Origin: Candidatus Krumholzibacteriota bacterium | GTDB taxonomy: Bacteria; Krumholzibacteriota; Krumholzibacteriia; Krumholzibacteriales; Krumholzibacteriaceae | Length of the DNA: 64,000 bases | NCBI GenBank assembly: GCA_030609325.1 | Contig: JAUWCL010000010.1 | Coordinates: 1 to 64,000 of the forward strand | Direction: 5' to 3' | Shown here: positions 24,423 to 33,941 of the stretch, piece by piece | Numbering within the stretch: the stretch's first letter is position 1 | Layout: each line of letters begins with the position of its first letter | Program-made: the position numbers and the translations under genes | Notes under the pieces: model-generated | What the model was told of the DNA's origin: nothing | Database searches by the model: none | Seen by the model: the letters and a program-made list of their open reading frames with translations, nothing else

Positions 24423-27400
24423 GTGTTTCTGACACAGGAAAAAGCGCTCAAGAGAGTCGTCCAGGAACGCCAGAAGGGCGACAGGAAAAGAGCCCTGCAG
24501 AAAGCGATGAGCGCGCTGAAGAAATGGCCCGACGATTTCGACATAGCGATAGAGACGATACAGCTCTGTCTCGACATCTCCGATTTCAAGGAAGCCGTTT
24601 CCCTGATGAAGAACACGATCAGGCGCCACCCCAGATCGAGGCAGCAGCTCATATCGATAGCCCGCGAGGCGCTTCACTTATCGTTCAATCCCTTTCTCGC
24701 CAGTTTCGTCATCGAATTTCTCATCAGGAGCAGGGATTTCGATTCGGCCCGCCACGCAATGAGGTCGGGACCCGTTTCCTATATCGAGGGGATGATCAAG
24801 CGCTCCGAGACAAGATCGAGGGAATTCGAGGAAAGCGGCCAGAAGAAGTCGTCCATCTATGTGGAGAATGAGATCCTTCTGGGGCTTCTATACCTCGAGG
24901 CAAGGCGCTGGTCCGAGGCGGCCGAACCGCTCGGCAAGGCGATGAAGAGCCTGCCGGACGAGGCACAGATCATCGGCGCCGCCCTGCTCGAGGCCGAGCG
25001 CGAATGCCCGACGAGCCCGCACATCCAGTACTATCTCGGGATTGCATCGATCCTGCTGTCTCATGTGGAGAAGGCCGAGTCAAGATTTTTCCGCGCGCTC
25101 GAGCTCGGGGACCCGCCGGCAACGGAGATATTGAAGATACTCGAGGCGGAAGAGGCAAGGTCGAGAAACTGGCTGCTGATGCAGGGCGAGGCCCTCATCT
25201 CGGCGGGCATGGGGCCGGAAGGTACGGCCAGGATAAGAGACTATCTCAAAGCGAAGGACGGCGGATGGGACCATAAGGAATCGCCGGGGGACATCAGCCA
25301 GCTCTTCCCCGAGCAGGTCGACAGGCAGAGGTTTGCGTTCGAGAGGCTCGAAAAGCTCCCTCCCGACAGGCTCGACGACATAGACGTGATGTTCCTCTAC
25401 AGCGAGGTCGCTTCGGCGATGGAAAAGGTCAAAGAAGCTGTAGAAGCGCTGAAGAAATATTTCGGAGATCATCGTGATTCTGCTGCGAGGCTCTCGGACT
25501 GGATAGCCGGGAACGAAGCGCTTTCGAGCAGCGCTCCGGGACAGGAGCTGTTCGCCCGGCTGAATCTGCATCTCGGGAAGGGTAAGACGGCGGCGGCCGC
25601 ATCCGGTATCGCGGCCGAAATGGACCCGTCGCGTATACCCTCCATCATCGAGATGATCCAGATCGCCCTCGACGCCGGATTCGAGGAGAATGCACCGCTC
25701 CTGTCGATCCAGGCGGAACTCTACGCCCGGGGCGGCAACGAGGAAAAGGCATCCGAGCTTATCAGGGAGATGGAATCGCAGGAAACGCTCGAGAAGGAAG
25801 AGCTCCTCAGACTCTCCGGCGAGGTGATGCGGCACTGCGGGGTGAGTCTCGACGGGGTGATCTCGACGATCGAGCTCGGGATAAGAAATGCACGCGTCGC
25901 GGAGGCCCTCCCCTACTCCATCGAATTCTACCGGGACAATCCGGACTCGCACGGCCTCTTCGCCGAAAAGATCGCCGGGATCGCAGAAAGGGACCCAGGT
26001 GCATGGCCGGCACTGACCGAGCTGTGCGAGCTGTTCGCCGCCGAAGAGGACCTCGACCGCTCGATGAGATTTCTCAGGGCGAAGTCGCACATGAAGAGCG
26101 GGCAGATCGAGAGGGCCGTCTTCGAGTTCGACCAGTTGATGATGTTCGACGATTCACTGAGGTCCTCCGTGACCGATCTGTGCGAGGAGGCCGTCGGCGA
26201 CAATCCCGACAACACGACCCTGCATCTCGCCCTCTACCAGATCTACTTCGAAGACGAGAGATATGTATCCGCCTCCCGGCATCTCGGCCGGGCGATGGAG
26301 ACCGACCCGGGACAGATCCGCGATATCGTACTGCGGTTCGAGAAGCTCGTCGAGCGCGATTCCGCCAACATGGCCGTCTGGAACGAGATGCTCGGCTCGG
26401 CGATGAATATCCGTCATTTCGACCTCGCCCGTGAGCTGCTGAAAAAAGCCGTTCAGGCCCTTCCCGAGAGCGAGTCCGCCGCCCTGAACATATTCGGCGC
26501 GAGAATCTCCACGACCGAGGGGAACTTTGAAGACGCGCTGAGATGCATAGCGATGACCCTGACCTCCACCGACGCCGATCTGCGCGCGGTAAAGGCGGAG
26601 CTCGGAGAGATCATCACGAAGAAATCTTCGAACGCCGAGGCGAGATACCTCCTCGGCGAAACGATGTTGAGGCTCGGATCCGAGGACGAGGCCGCCGCCG
26701 AGCTGGAGAGATGCATCGCCCTCTCACCCGCATATCTCGACAGGGTGGGACAGCGGCTCGAGAAACTGCTTCCCGTAAGCATAAAACCCTGGCTCATATC
26801 GAGGATACTGGGAGAGATACACTGGGCCGGATCGAGACACAACGAGGCGATGAGAAATCTCGAGTCGGCGCAGAAGGGCCCGCAGGAATCGCTTCCGCAA
26901 CTGGGTGAGACGCTGAAGAGGCTCGCCGCCGGTTCGCCCGATGACGCGGAGCTGGCATTCATCTACGCGAGGAACCTCGCCCGAACGGGCGGATACGACG
27001 AGTCGGCAGGAATACTAGAAAGACTCGTCTCCGCGGACAGAACGATCTCCTCCGGAGCCGCCGCCGTACTGGAAGAGATAATCGAAAAAGAACCGGGGCA
27101 CCTGGGGGCCAACAGTCTCCTCGCCTCGATACTTTCCGCGACCGACGACAACGGAAGGGCCGTCGATGCCCTCCTCCGTATAGCCGGCATCGAGAATGCC
27201 GCTCCGGAGACCCTCGTCGAGACGATCGAACCCTTCCTCGGAAAGTACGGTGAAGAGCCGAGGCTGCTGGTACCGCTCGGAGCGCTGAGGAGCAGATCAG
27301 GCGGCCTCAGCAAGGGCCTCGAAGACCTCGAGAAGGCACTGGCCCTGAACGGCTCCTTCGCTCAGGCGATACTTGACGAGACGATAAACATCGAGTGGTC

Positions 27401-28289
27401 GAAGAAACACATCACCCGAGGCCGACTCCTCGAGGCCGACTGCTGCATAGTCACGGGAGACCGGGAGACAGCGTTCTCGATACTCGGGGAGATCGACGCC
27501 GGATCGCGCTCCGCGCGGACGAAGGTGATGGAACGGGTCCACAGTCTGATCAACGCCGGGCAGAAGAAGGAATACTACGAGTTCGCATCTCAGCTCCTTG
27601 CCGGCGGCGGCGACACGAAGGGCGCCGAATCGATTCTGAGGGAAGGGATCGATTCGCTCGGCGGCGAGGACGCAGGTGACCTCCTGATCACGATGGGCGG
27701 GATCTTCGAGGCCACCGGAATGGAAGAGAAGGCAGCCGGGTGTTTCCGTGAGGTCCTCGACAGTTCCGTAGACAGGCACAGGATACTCGTCAGGATCGAG
27801 AAGACGTGGTCTTCGTGGAAGGAACAGGAGATCCGCTCCGGACTCGAAAGGATCGCGGCAGGCGAGACCGACGCGGCGGAGACGGAAAGACTTATCCGAA
27901 CGGCCATCGAGACGGGAGATCTCGACTCGGCCGGAAAGATGATCGACGCCGGCTGTGTCGATCCCCTGAGGAGAAAGGCGCTTCTATCGAGACTGCATAT
28001 GGCCGCAGGCAGACCTCTGAGCGCGCTCGCAGTGGCAGGTTCGGCCCCGAGAGAGAACGGCGACGAAGAATCGATAATCGAACTCCTGTATATAGAAGGT
28101 GCTGCGAACGAGATGCTGGGTGACCATGGAAGGGCCGCCGCCGCATTCTCGCGTATCCTCGGGATTCGCAGTGAATATCTCGATGCCGGCAGCAGGGCGC
28201 AGAGCGCCTATGCCAGATACATCGCTTCGCAGTGTGAAGAGATCGCCGGCCTGCTGGTCGCGGCCGGCGATCTCGATCCGGAAAAGTGA
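24423..28289 (+). CDS. Giant cytoplasmic TPR-repeat protein (1288 aa)
   Basis: The protein is almost wholly helical, built from degenerate tetratricopeptide units along its length, for example ALQKAMSALKKWPDDFDIAI, YYLGIASILLSHVEKAESRF, RYLLGETMLRLGSEDEAAAE, LAFIYARNLARTGGYDESAG and GDLLITMGGIFEATGMEEKA. There is no signal peptide, transmembrane helix or catalytic domain, so it should be a soluble scaffold. The GTG start follows AGG at five bases; the next gene begins 12 bp after its stop. A near-consensus sigma-54 promoter precedes it. The role is unknown; by context it may assemble the kinase, FHA and activator proteins encoded downstream. Confidence 0.85.
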   Translation: MFLTQEKALKRVVQERQKGDRKRALQKAMSALKKWPDDFDIAIETIQLCLDISDFKEAVSLMKNTIRRHPRSRQQLISIAREALHLSFNPFLASFVIEFLIRSRDFDSARHAMRSGPVSYIEGMIKRSETRSREFEESGQKKSSIYVENEILLGLLYLEARRWSEAAEPLGKAMKSLPDEAQIIGAALLEAERECPTSPHIQYYLGIASILLSHVEKAESRFFRALELGDPPATEILKILEAEEARSRNWLLMQGEALISAGMGPEGTARIRDYLKAKDGGWDHKESPGDISQLFPEQVDRQRFAFERLEKLPPDRLDDIDVMFLYSEVASAMEKVKEAVEALKKYFGDHRDSAARLSDWIAGNEALSSSAPGQELFARLNLHLGKGKTAAAASGIAAEMDPSRIPSIIEMIQIALDAGFEENAPLLSIQAELYARGGNEEKASELIREMESQETLEKEELLRLSGEVMRHCGVSLDGVISTIELGIRNARVAEALPYSIEFYRDNPDSHGLFAEKIAGIAERDPGAWPALTELCELFAAEEDLDRSMRFLRAKSHMKSGQIERAVFEFDQLMMFDDSLRSSVTDLCEEAVGDNPDNTTLHLALYQIYFEDERYVSASRHLGRAMETDPGQIRDIVLRFEKLVERDSANMAVWNEMLGSAMNIRHFDLARELLKKAVQALPESESAALNIFGARISTTEGNFEDALRCIAMTLTSTDADLRAVKAELGEIITKKSSNAEARYLLGETMLRLGSEDEAAAELERCIALSPAYLDRVGQRLEKLLPVSIKPWLISRILGEIHWAGSRHNEAMRNLESAQKGPQESLPQLGETLKRLAAGSPDDAELAFIYARNLARTGGYDESAGILERLVSADRTISSGAAAVLEEIIEKEPGHLGANSLLASILSATDDNGRAVDALLRIAGIENAAPETLVETIEPFLGKYGEEPRLLVPLGALRSRSGGLSKGLEDLEKALALNGSFAQAILDETINIEWSKKHITRGRLLEADCCIVTGDRETAFSILGEIDAGSRSARTKVMERVHSLINAGQKKEYYEFASQLLAGGGDTKGAESILREGIDSLGGEDAGDLLITMGGIFEATGMEEKAAGCFREVLDSSVDRHRILVRIEKTWSSWKEQEIRSGLERIAAGETDAAETERLIRTAIETGDLDSAGKMIDAGCVDPLRRKALLSRLHMAAGRPLSALAVAGSAPRENGDEESIIELLYIEGAANEMLGDHGRAAAAFSRILGIRSEYLDAGSRAQSAYARYIASQCEEIAGLLVAAGDLDPEK

Positions 28290-28300
28290 AAGGAAAGACC

Positions 28301-29641
28301 ATGAAGATCTGTCCGTTGATCACGCAGGTATCGATCCTCGAGGAACCCAGCGACGTCATCCTCCTCGGAGAAGCCGATGACACAGACCTCCACAACGAGG
28401 GCATCGGCGAAAATGACGGGGATGAAAACACGGAAGGGAACGAGAGCGGCGACATCTTCATGAACCCCGACTCAGAGACTTCCTCTGACGAAGATTCTGA
28501 CGGTGATTCCGACGCGGAAAGCGAAGAGGACGGCGGCGAGAACGAGACAGGATCCACCGGGGAGTCTCACAACGGGGATCAGGACTATGAAGCGCCCGCC
28601 AAGCCGGTCAGATTCGTCGCGAGATCGACACGCGGCGAGGTCCGCTGCCTCGGCGATCAGTGCCGCTTCCATGACAACGAACGCGGAGAGTGCGGTATCG
28701 AGATACTGCTCCGCAGCGGTTCGAACGGGGACGACGGACGCGCTGAAGAGGCCCGCGAGGCGGAGGAAAGACTGGACGAGAGGCTCGAGTCGATCCGCGG
28801 CAACCTGGAGAAATCGTGGGACTTCCAGCAGAGAAGCACCGGCGACATCCTCGGCATGTTCAGGGAGCTCGAGGAAAAATCGACCGAGTCGGCTGGCATG
28901 CTGAAGGAGTCGTTCGAGAAGAGTTTCGGCGAGATAAAAGAGCTGATCTCGTCGGTCAACGAGGACAACAAGCTGATCGTCGATTCGCTGTCCGACACCC
29001 TTGCCGAGAGGAGCGAGGACCTCGATAACAGGCTCGACGAGAGCATCAGCAAGATCGAAATCGACATGGAGGAAAACAGGCGGCTCACCCGGGAGGTCTC
29101 AGAAAACAACAGCGAGATCATGCAGGTCGTCGAGAACCAGAAGAAAACGCTCGAGGAAGAGGAGTGCAGACGCAAGGCGGACGAGGCAAAGAAACTCAAC
29201 AACGCAGGCGTCATGTCGTATCACAACGGCCAGTACGAGAAGGCACTCGACCTCTTTAAAAAAGCGATAGAGATAGACGGCGAATTCACCGAGGGTTACA
29301 ACAACCTCGGACTGACATACACCGAGATGAACGAGGAAAACAAGGCCACAGAGGCGTTCAAGAAGGCGATCGAGCTCAATCCCGATCTCGCCGCCACCTA
29401 CAACAACCTCGGCTACGTCTTCTACAGACTGGGATCGTACACTGAAGCGATCGAGATGTATAATGAGGCAATCGGCCGCAGCGGCGACAACAGCTCGGCC
29501 TACACCAATCTCGGAAACGCCTACTACAAGCTCGACCGTGTCGAGGACGCGATCGATGCCTGGCAGAAGGCACTCGACATCGACCCGTCGAACGAGAAGG
29601 CGAAGCGCAATCTCAAGCGCTTCCACGCCGAATCGAAGTAA
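28301..29641 (+). CDS. Acidic coiled-coil protein with C-terminal TPR array
   Basis: The 446-residue product starts at the ATG after AAAGGAAAG (a GTG five codons earlier is possible). It begins MKICPLITQVSILEEPSDVI, then has an extremely acidic stretch (about residues 35-95, Asp/Glu/Ser/Gly), a Cys cluster (RCLGDQCRFHDNERGECGIE) that may bind metal, a coiled coil of about 150 residues, and four clean TPRs (LNNAGVMSYHNGQYEKALDL, GYNNLGLTYTEMNEENKATE, YNNLGYVFYRLGSYTEAIEM, YTNLGNAYYKLDRVEDAIDA). Cytoplasmic scaffold, co-transcribed with the giant TPR gene. Confidence 0.85.
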   Translation: MKICPLITQVSILEEPSDVILLGEADDTDLHNEGIGENDGDENTEGNESGDIFMNPDSETSSDEDSDGDSDAESEEDGGENETGSTGESHNGDQDYEAPAKPVRFVARSTRGEVRCLGDQCRFHDNERGECGIEILLRSGSNGDDGRAEEAREAEERLDERLESIRGNLEKSWDFQQRSTGDILGMFRELEEKSTESAGMLKESFEKSFGEIKELISSVNEDNKLIVDSLSDTLAERSEDLDNRLDESISKIEIDMEENRRLTREVSENNSEIMQVVENQKKTLEEEECRRKADEAKKLNNAGVMSYHNGQYEKALDLFKKAIEIDGEFTEGYNNLGLTYTEMNEENKATEAFKKAIELNPDLAATYNNLGYVFYRLGSYTEAIEMYNEAIGRSGDNSSAYTNLGNAYYKLDRVEDAIDAWQKALDIDPSNEKAKRNLKRFHAESK

Positions 29642-29693
29642 CGAGGCGGTGCGGCTGACAACAGCCGCGGCCGGCGAGCAGACGCTCATCCAG

Positions 29694-29720
29694 GGGACCG
29701 GGCCATCCCGGTCCCTCTCT
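29694..29720. terminator. Hairpin between convergent TPR and cold-shock genes
   Basis: Perfect 9-bp stem GGGACCGGG / CCCGGTCCC with loop CCAT, followed on the plus strand by TCTCTCTAAT and flanked on the minus strand by a purine run. It can end the sigma-54 operon from 24 kb, and perhaps the cold-shock transcript. Confidence 0.7.
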
Positions 29721-29930
29721 CTAATCGACCCTGCGGACGTTCCTGGCCTCGAGGCCCCTTTTGCCATCGCTCAGATCGAACTCCACGAGCTCGCCCTCAC
29801 TGAGCGTCCTGAACCCCTCCCCCACGATGTCCGAGTAATGGACGTAGATCTCCTTGCCGCCCGTCTCCCGGCGGATAAAACCGTAGCCCCTGTTCTCGTT
29901 GAACCACTTGACCTTGCCGCGCTCGGGCAA
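29721..29930 (-). CDS. CspA-family cold-shock protein
   Basis: The 69-residue OB-fold protein has RNP1 as GKVKWFNENRGYGFI and RNP2-like EIYVHYSDIVGEGFRTL, plus GELVEFDLSDGKRGLEARNV. It binds single-stranded RNA/DNA. The aromatic cluster (W, F, Y/F, H) is intact. The start is TTG with GGAGG six bases upstream. It is transcribed divergently from the FHA gene. Confidence 0.95.
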   Translation of the reverse strand: MPERGKVKWFNENRGYGFIRRETGGKEIYVHYSDIVGEGFRTLSEGELVEFDLSDGKRGLEARNVRRVD

Positions 29931-30065
29931 ACCTTGCCTCCGCCTCTTCCGACCGTTTCTGCATCATTTCTGGCGAATGGCGATAATAGCGGTTCGCCGG
30001 CCATCAATCAACCCCTGATTCCCTTATATTTCAAAGATTTAAGCAATGCCGGCGCCGACTCTCTT

Positions 30066-30081
30066 TGGCACTTTTCTTGCG
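30066..30081 (+). promoter_or_regulatory. Sigma-54 promoter of the FHA-phosphoesterase-kinase operon
   Basis: TGGCACTTTTCTTGCG has perfect -24 (TGGCAC) and -12 (TTGC) boxes at GG-N10-GC spacing; predicted start near 30092, 31 nt before the FHA ATG. About 80 bp upstream GGCGAA and TTCGCC form an inverted repeat with a 15-bp spacer (about 29980-30007), a possible activator site. Confidence 0.8.
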
Positions 30082-30122
30082 TGTTTGATTCCGGAAGATT
30101 ACTCGGAAAGGAAAATAAGGTC

Positions 30123-31463
30123 ATGTCGAGGCTTCAGATACCGTACACAGGCATACTGGTGAACCCGACCGATTACGATTCCGAAGATTTCGAATCGGTC
30201 CTGAGGAAGTACCTCGGTGACAGGGGCGGAGACCCCGTCGTCATCGAGGTGTTCAACGATCACGTTCAGTATTTGACGTTCATAAGGGAAGGTCAGATCT
30301 ACTGGTGCTGCGCGAGCGATCCGGATGATTTCACCGGGCTGTCCGTGAGGGAGTACTTCTCCTCGCTGCGCAGGACCCAGTTCCCGAAAGTGATCGTATA
30401 CTCGGTCAACCTTATGCTGTTCCATTCCCTCATCGTCTACCTGCAGACCAAGCCCGAGCTGAAGGTCAGCTCGACTCTCGTCGACCTTGACGAGCTCCTC
30501 GACAGGATCGAATCCGAGAAGCGAAACGCCCTCGTCACAGCCCTGCAGCCGGGCAACCTCGTGATGCTCAGGTACAAGGAAGGCTTTCCGGCAGCGTGTT
30601 ATCACGGTCTCAGCACAGGCGCGTCGGGCGAGACGAGCCGACGCGAGAACTTCCTCGTGAAGGTATACACGATGGCCACGAGGACCCCGTTCGAGATCAG
30701 AATATTCACCGAGCTGGTCGTCACGCATTCCGAGGACACGAGGCAGATACCCGAAGATTTCAAGGGTCCCGTCCCGTCGCTCTTCCTCTGCCAGCCCCCG
30801 AAGCTGATCGTCAAATTGAAAAACAGGCCGCTGAAGACATATAACTTCACCGGCAAGCAAATCACGATCGGCAGGCTGCCGGAGAACGACATAACAATAG
30901 ACAACCTCAGCGTCTCGAGAAAACACGCCGTCATCCACTCGGTCAGGTCCGGTTACATCCTACGCGATCTGGGCAGCAAAAACGGGACGCTTCTCAACGG
31001 CGAGAAGGTCGAGCACGGCGAGCTCAAGGGTGGCGACGTGATAACGATCGGCAAGTACGAGATAGCCTTCCAGATCATCACCGGCGAGGAAAGTACCACC
31101 GACACGCTCGACCAGACCGTCATCATCCCCAGGTATCACAGTGAAGCCGGCCCGAAGGAGGGAGCTCCGGTAATCGAACAGGCGGACACCTCTCCAAGAC
31201 TGTACCGCCGTTCCGAGCAGGAGGAATACCCCATCGAGGGCAGCAGCTTCGTGATCGGCAGGGGCAGGGGATCGGATATCAGGCTGAAAGGTCTCTTCGC
31301 TCCCCGCGTGCAGGTGAACATCCGCAGGAACGGGTCCGACTGGATCATGCAGGCGAACGGGAAGAAAAACGTAAGGGTCAACGGCGAGAAGATGGAGGAG
31401 AAGGTCCTGCAGGAAGAGGACCTCATTGCCATCGGCTCGGAGGAATTCGTCTTCAAGCGCTGA
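30123..31463 (+). CDS. FHA-domain protein with uncharacterised N-terminal domain
   Basis: The 446-residue protein starts at the ATG 43 bp behind the sigma-54 promoter; the frame upstream is only open by chance. Residues 1-225 form an unknown alpha/beta domain (QIPYTGILVNPTDYDSEDFE, REGQIYWCCASDPDDFTGLS). Residues about 230-325 are a classical FHA domain with ITIGRLPENDITIDNLSVSR followed by KHAVI, and GSKNGTLLNGE, able to bind phosphothreonine. A second FHA-like domain (about 365-446; SFVIGRGRGSDIRLKGL) lacks the Ser/His of the binding loop and is likely degenerate. By operon it is a likely reader of the Ser/Thr kinase two genes downstream. Confidence 0.88.
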   Translation: MSRLQIPYTGILVNPTDYDSEDFESVLRKYLGDRGGDPVVIEVFNDHVQYLTFIREGQIYWCCASDPDDFTGLSVREYFSSLRRTQFPKVIVYSVNLMLFHSLIVYLQTKPELKVSSTLVDLDELLDRIESEKRNALVTALQPGNLVMLRYKEGFPAACYHGLSTGASGETSRRENFLVKVYTMATRTPFEIRIFTELVVTHSEDTRQIPEDFKGPVPSLFLCQPPKLIVKLKNRPLKTYNFTGKQITIGRLPENDITIDNLSVSRKHAVIHSVRSGYILRDLGSKNGTLLNGEKVEHGELKGGDVITIGKYEIAFQIITGEESTTDTLDQTVIIPRYHSEAGPKEGAPVIEQADTSPRLYRRSEQEEYPIEGSSFVIGRGRGSDIRLKGLFAPRVQVNIRRNGSDWIMQANGKKNVRVNGEKMEEKVLQEEDLIAIGSEEFVFKR

Positions 31464-31467
31464 TACA

Positions 31468-32196
31468 ATGAAGTACCTCGTATTTTCAGATATTCACAGC
31501 AACGTGCAGGCGCTCGAAAAGATCGTCGAGGAGATTGCCGTGATCAGGCCCGATTTCGTCGTCTCCCTGGGCGACGTCGTCGGCTACGGCGCGAACCCTT
31601 CGGACTGCGTCGACCTCGTCGACAAGCATTGCGACATCCGGATCTGCGGTAATCACGATTTCGTGGCCGCCGACCTCGCAGAGAGCGAGAACTTCAACAT
31701 CACAGCGAAGATATCGATCGAGTGGACGAAGAGCTCGCTTTCCGCGAGGCAGAAAGAGCTTCTCGCGGCCTACGATACTGTCAGACGGCACGGGGAGTGC
31801 CTTTTCGCGCACTCCTCCCCCGTCTCTCCCCTCGACTGGGAATACATCTACACGATGGGACAGGCGGAGAGGATCTTCAGGAAGACCGACGCCAGATTCA
31901 TCTTCATAGGACATACGCACGTGCCGGGAATCATCAGCCACGACCCGGTATCAGGATTCACAGTCGAGAACAGCTCGAAGATCGAGGCCGAACCGGGCCG
32001 CCGGTACCTGATCAATGTGGGAAGCATCGGCCAGCCGAGGGACGGCGTCAGCGCGGCGAGCTTCGCCGTCATCGACGTGCAGCGCAGCAGGATCAGCATG
32101 CGGAGGATCCCTTACGACGTGACGGAAGCCCAGGAGAGGATCAGGGCGGAAGGACTGCCCGAGTCACTCGCCTCGAGGCTCGCCATTGCAAGATGA
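31468..32196 (+). CDS. Calcineurin-like metallophosphoesterase (YfcE/MJ0936-like)
   Basis: The 242-residue protein shows the dinuclear-metal motifs in order: FSDIHSN, SLGDVVGYG, CGNHD, FAHSSP and FIGHTHVPG. It belongs to the small phosphodiesterase group of the calcineurin-like family; these hydrolyse phosphodiesters, and some act as protein phosphatases. Between an FHA gene and a Ser/Thr kinase gene (5-bp gap; 4-bp overlap), a phosphoprotein phosphatase role is an attractive inference. PP2A-like PrpE enzymes also look similar. Confidence 0.9.
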   Translation: MKYLVFSDIHSNVQALEKIVEEIAVIRPDFVVSLGDVVGYGANPSDCVDLVDKHCDIRICGNHDFVAADLAESENFNITAKISIEWTKSSLSARQKELLAAYDTVRRHGECLFAHSSPVSPLDWEYIYTMGQAERIFRKTDARFIFIGHTHVPGIISHDPVSGFTVENSSKIEAEPGRRYLINVGSIGQPRDGVSAASFAVIDVQRSRISMRRIPYDVTEAQERIRAEGLPESLASRLAIAR

Positions 32197-33941
32197 GAGA
32201 GATGGAAGGAAGAAATTACCGGATACTGAGCACCCTCGCCACCGGCGGAACCGCCGTACTGTACAAGGCGATCCAGAAGTCTCTCGACCGCGAGGTGGTC
32301 ATAAAGAGGCTCCACTCCCATCTCACGCCCGATACGAATTTCACGAGACGGTTCGAGGTAGAAGCCAAAGCCGCAGCCAGCCTCGACCACGAGAATATCG
32401 TCCGTATCATCGACTCGGGCATCTCCCAGGGCAACTACTTCATAGTGATGGAATACATTGACGGTTCTTCGCTCAGCGAGATCCTCGAAAAGCACGGCCC
32501 GCTCGACGACGAGCTCGCCCTGCTGATAGCGCGTGAGATATGCATCGGTCTTGATCACGCCCACCAGCACGGGATTATCCACAGGGACATCAAGCCGGCC
32601 AACATCATGATCACCGCGACCGGCCAGGTGAAGATTACCGATTTCGGGCTGGCCAAGCTGATCGGCAGCCAGCTCCAGCATACGGTCGCCGACACCTTGC
32701 TCGGCACTCCCCTCTACATGTCGCCCGAGCAGGCAATAGGGAACGACATCGACGGCCGCAGCGACATATTTTCTCTTGGAACCATCTGCTACGAGATGGT
32801 GACGGGAAAGCAGCCCTTCACAGGGAACACATACGCAGCCGTCATCCAGAAGATAATCGACGGGCATATCCCACATCCCGGCCGCGTTAACGAAAAGGTG
32901 TCCCCCGAAGCCGACCGCATCATCATGAAGGCTCTCAGCAGAGAACCCTCGAAGAGGTACGGGACCGCTCTCGAGATGGCCGGGACGATAGAGACATGCG
33001 TCGGCCAGGAGAAGGTCTGGTCGCTGAGGAACAGGGTCCGCAGGCTCATCGGCGGGTACGACCCGGCCGTGACCGTCGCCGAGTATGTCCCCAGGCGCCG
33101 ACGCAGGGGAAGCGCGAAGAAATGGCTCGCCGGCATGGCGGCCGCCGCTGTGGTGATCGCGGCCGGCTACACCGCGGTCGAGCGCCCCGACATCATCCGA
33201 GGACTGAGGACGAAGGCAGAAAGCGTGCTGTCGGGATTGAGACCGGAAAAGACCGCAGGACTGCTCGAGGCTTCGAGCACTTCCGGAGGGTCGATGGAGA
33301 GCATGTTCACTGCAACCGCAGACACCGGCGCGGTGAAGACCGATTCCCTGGCGGCCGTGACGGAAATCTCTCATCCCGTCTTGCCGGCCGGGCCGCCCGA
33401 AGGGATCGCGCCCGAACCCGACACTCTCGCGGCCGTTATTGAGCCCGTCCCCGAAGAGAGTTCATCCGACGGGCAGGACGAGAAACCGGTCGTCGAGGAA
33501 GAACCGGCACCCGCTGTCGGCCTGATCGACATCTACGTCAAGCCCGAGGCCGAGATACACATCGACGGCCGCTGGCGCGCATCGACCGACAGATTCGGTC
33601 CTGTGGAACTCCCCGCAGGGCCTCACGATATTACGCTCAGGCAGCGCGACTACAGGGAATACACAGAGAGGATCGTGATCAGGAAGGGGGAACTGTCGCG
33701 GAGAAGGATCGAGCTGCAGCGCGTTACGGGCAGCCTCGATTTCACGACGGTCGCCGGAGCGAGCGTCTTCGTCAACGGAAAGTTCCACGGGACTACCCCG
33801 CTTCAGAACCCGATACGGCTTCCTTCGGGCAAGTATCTCGTCGAGCTGAAGAAGCACGGCTATCTGACATGGACCGGCGAGGTAGATATCCCGCCGAGCG
33901 GGACACTCTCCCTGAAGATCAACATGATCCAGCACCAGTAA
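32193..33941 (+). CDS. Membrane Ser/Thr protein kinase with PEGA domains
   Basis: The 582-residue protein has a complete kinase domain (residues 1-270): Gly-loop LATGGTAVLYKA, Lys38 in VVIKRL, HRDIKPANIM at 130-139, DFGLAK at 150-155 and GTPLYMSPEQA. A basic juxtamembrane (RRRRRGSAKK) and one helix (about 311-328) follow, then a Pro/Glu/Ala-rich linker. Two PEGA-type repeats end the protein (IDIYVKPEAEIHIDGRWRAS, SLDFTTVAGASVFVNGKFHG), which would lie outside the cytoplasmic membrane and may sense ligands. Its ATG overlaps the phosphoesterase stop. The last 23 bp overlap the convergent glycosyltransferase gene. Confidence 0.93.
   Translation: MREMEGRNYRILSTLATGGTAVLYKAIQKSLDREVVIKRLHSHLTPDTNFTRRFEVEAKAAASLDHENIVRIIDSGISQGNYFIVMEYIDGSSLSEILEKHGPLDDELALLIAREICIGLDHAHQHGIIHRDIKPANIMITATGQVKITDFGLAKLIGSQLQHTVADTLLGTPLYMSPEQAIGNDIDGRSDIFSLGTICYEMVTGKQPFTGNTYAAVIQKIIDGHIPHPGRVNEKVSPEADRIIMKALSREPSKRYGTALEMAGTIETCVGQEKVWSLRNRVRRLIGGYDPAVTVAEYVPRRRRRGSAKKWLAGMAAAAVVIAAGYTAVERPDIIRGLRTKAESVLSGLRPEKTAGLLEASSTSGGSMESMFTATADTGAVKTDSLAAVTEISHPVLPAGPPEGIAPEPDTLAAVIEPVPEESSSDGQDEKPVVEEEPAPAVGLIDIYVKPEAEIHIDGRWRASTDRFGPVELPAGPHDITLRQRDYREYTERIVIRKGELSRRRIELQRVTGSLDFTTVAGASVFVNGKFHGTTPLQNPIRLPSGKYLVELKKHGYLTWTGEVDIPPSGTLSLKINMIQHQ

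Noticed and set aside
29463-30122. N-terminal extension of the FHA protein
   Set aside because: It overlaps the TPR gene and antisense csp in another frame and includes the sigma-54 promoter; the ATG at 30123 fits the promoter.
24423-33941. Type VI secretion regulatory cluster (FHA, kinase, phosphatase)
   Set aside because: No T6SS structural gene (tss, hcp, vgrG, clpV) occurs anywhere in the window.
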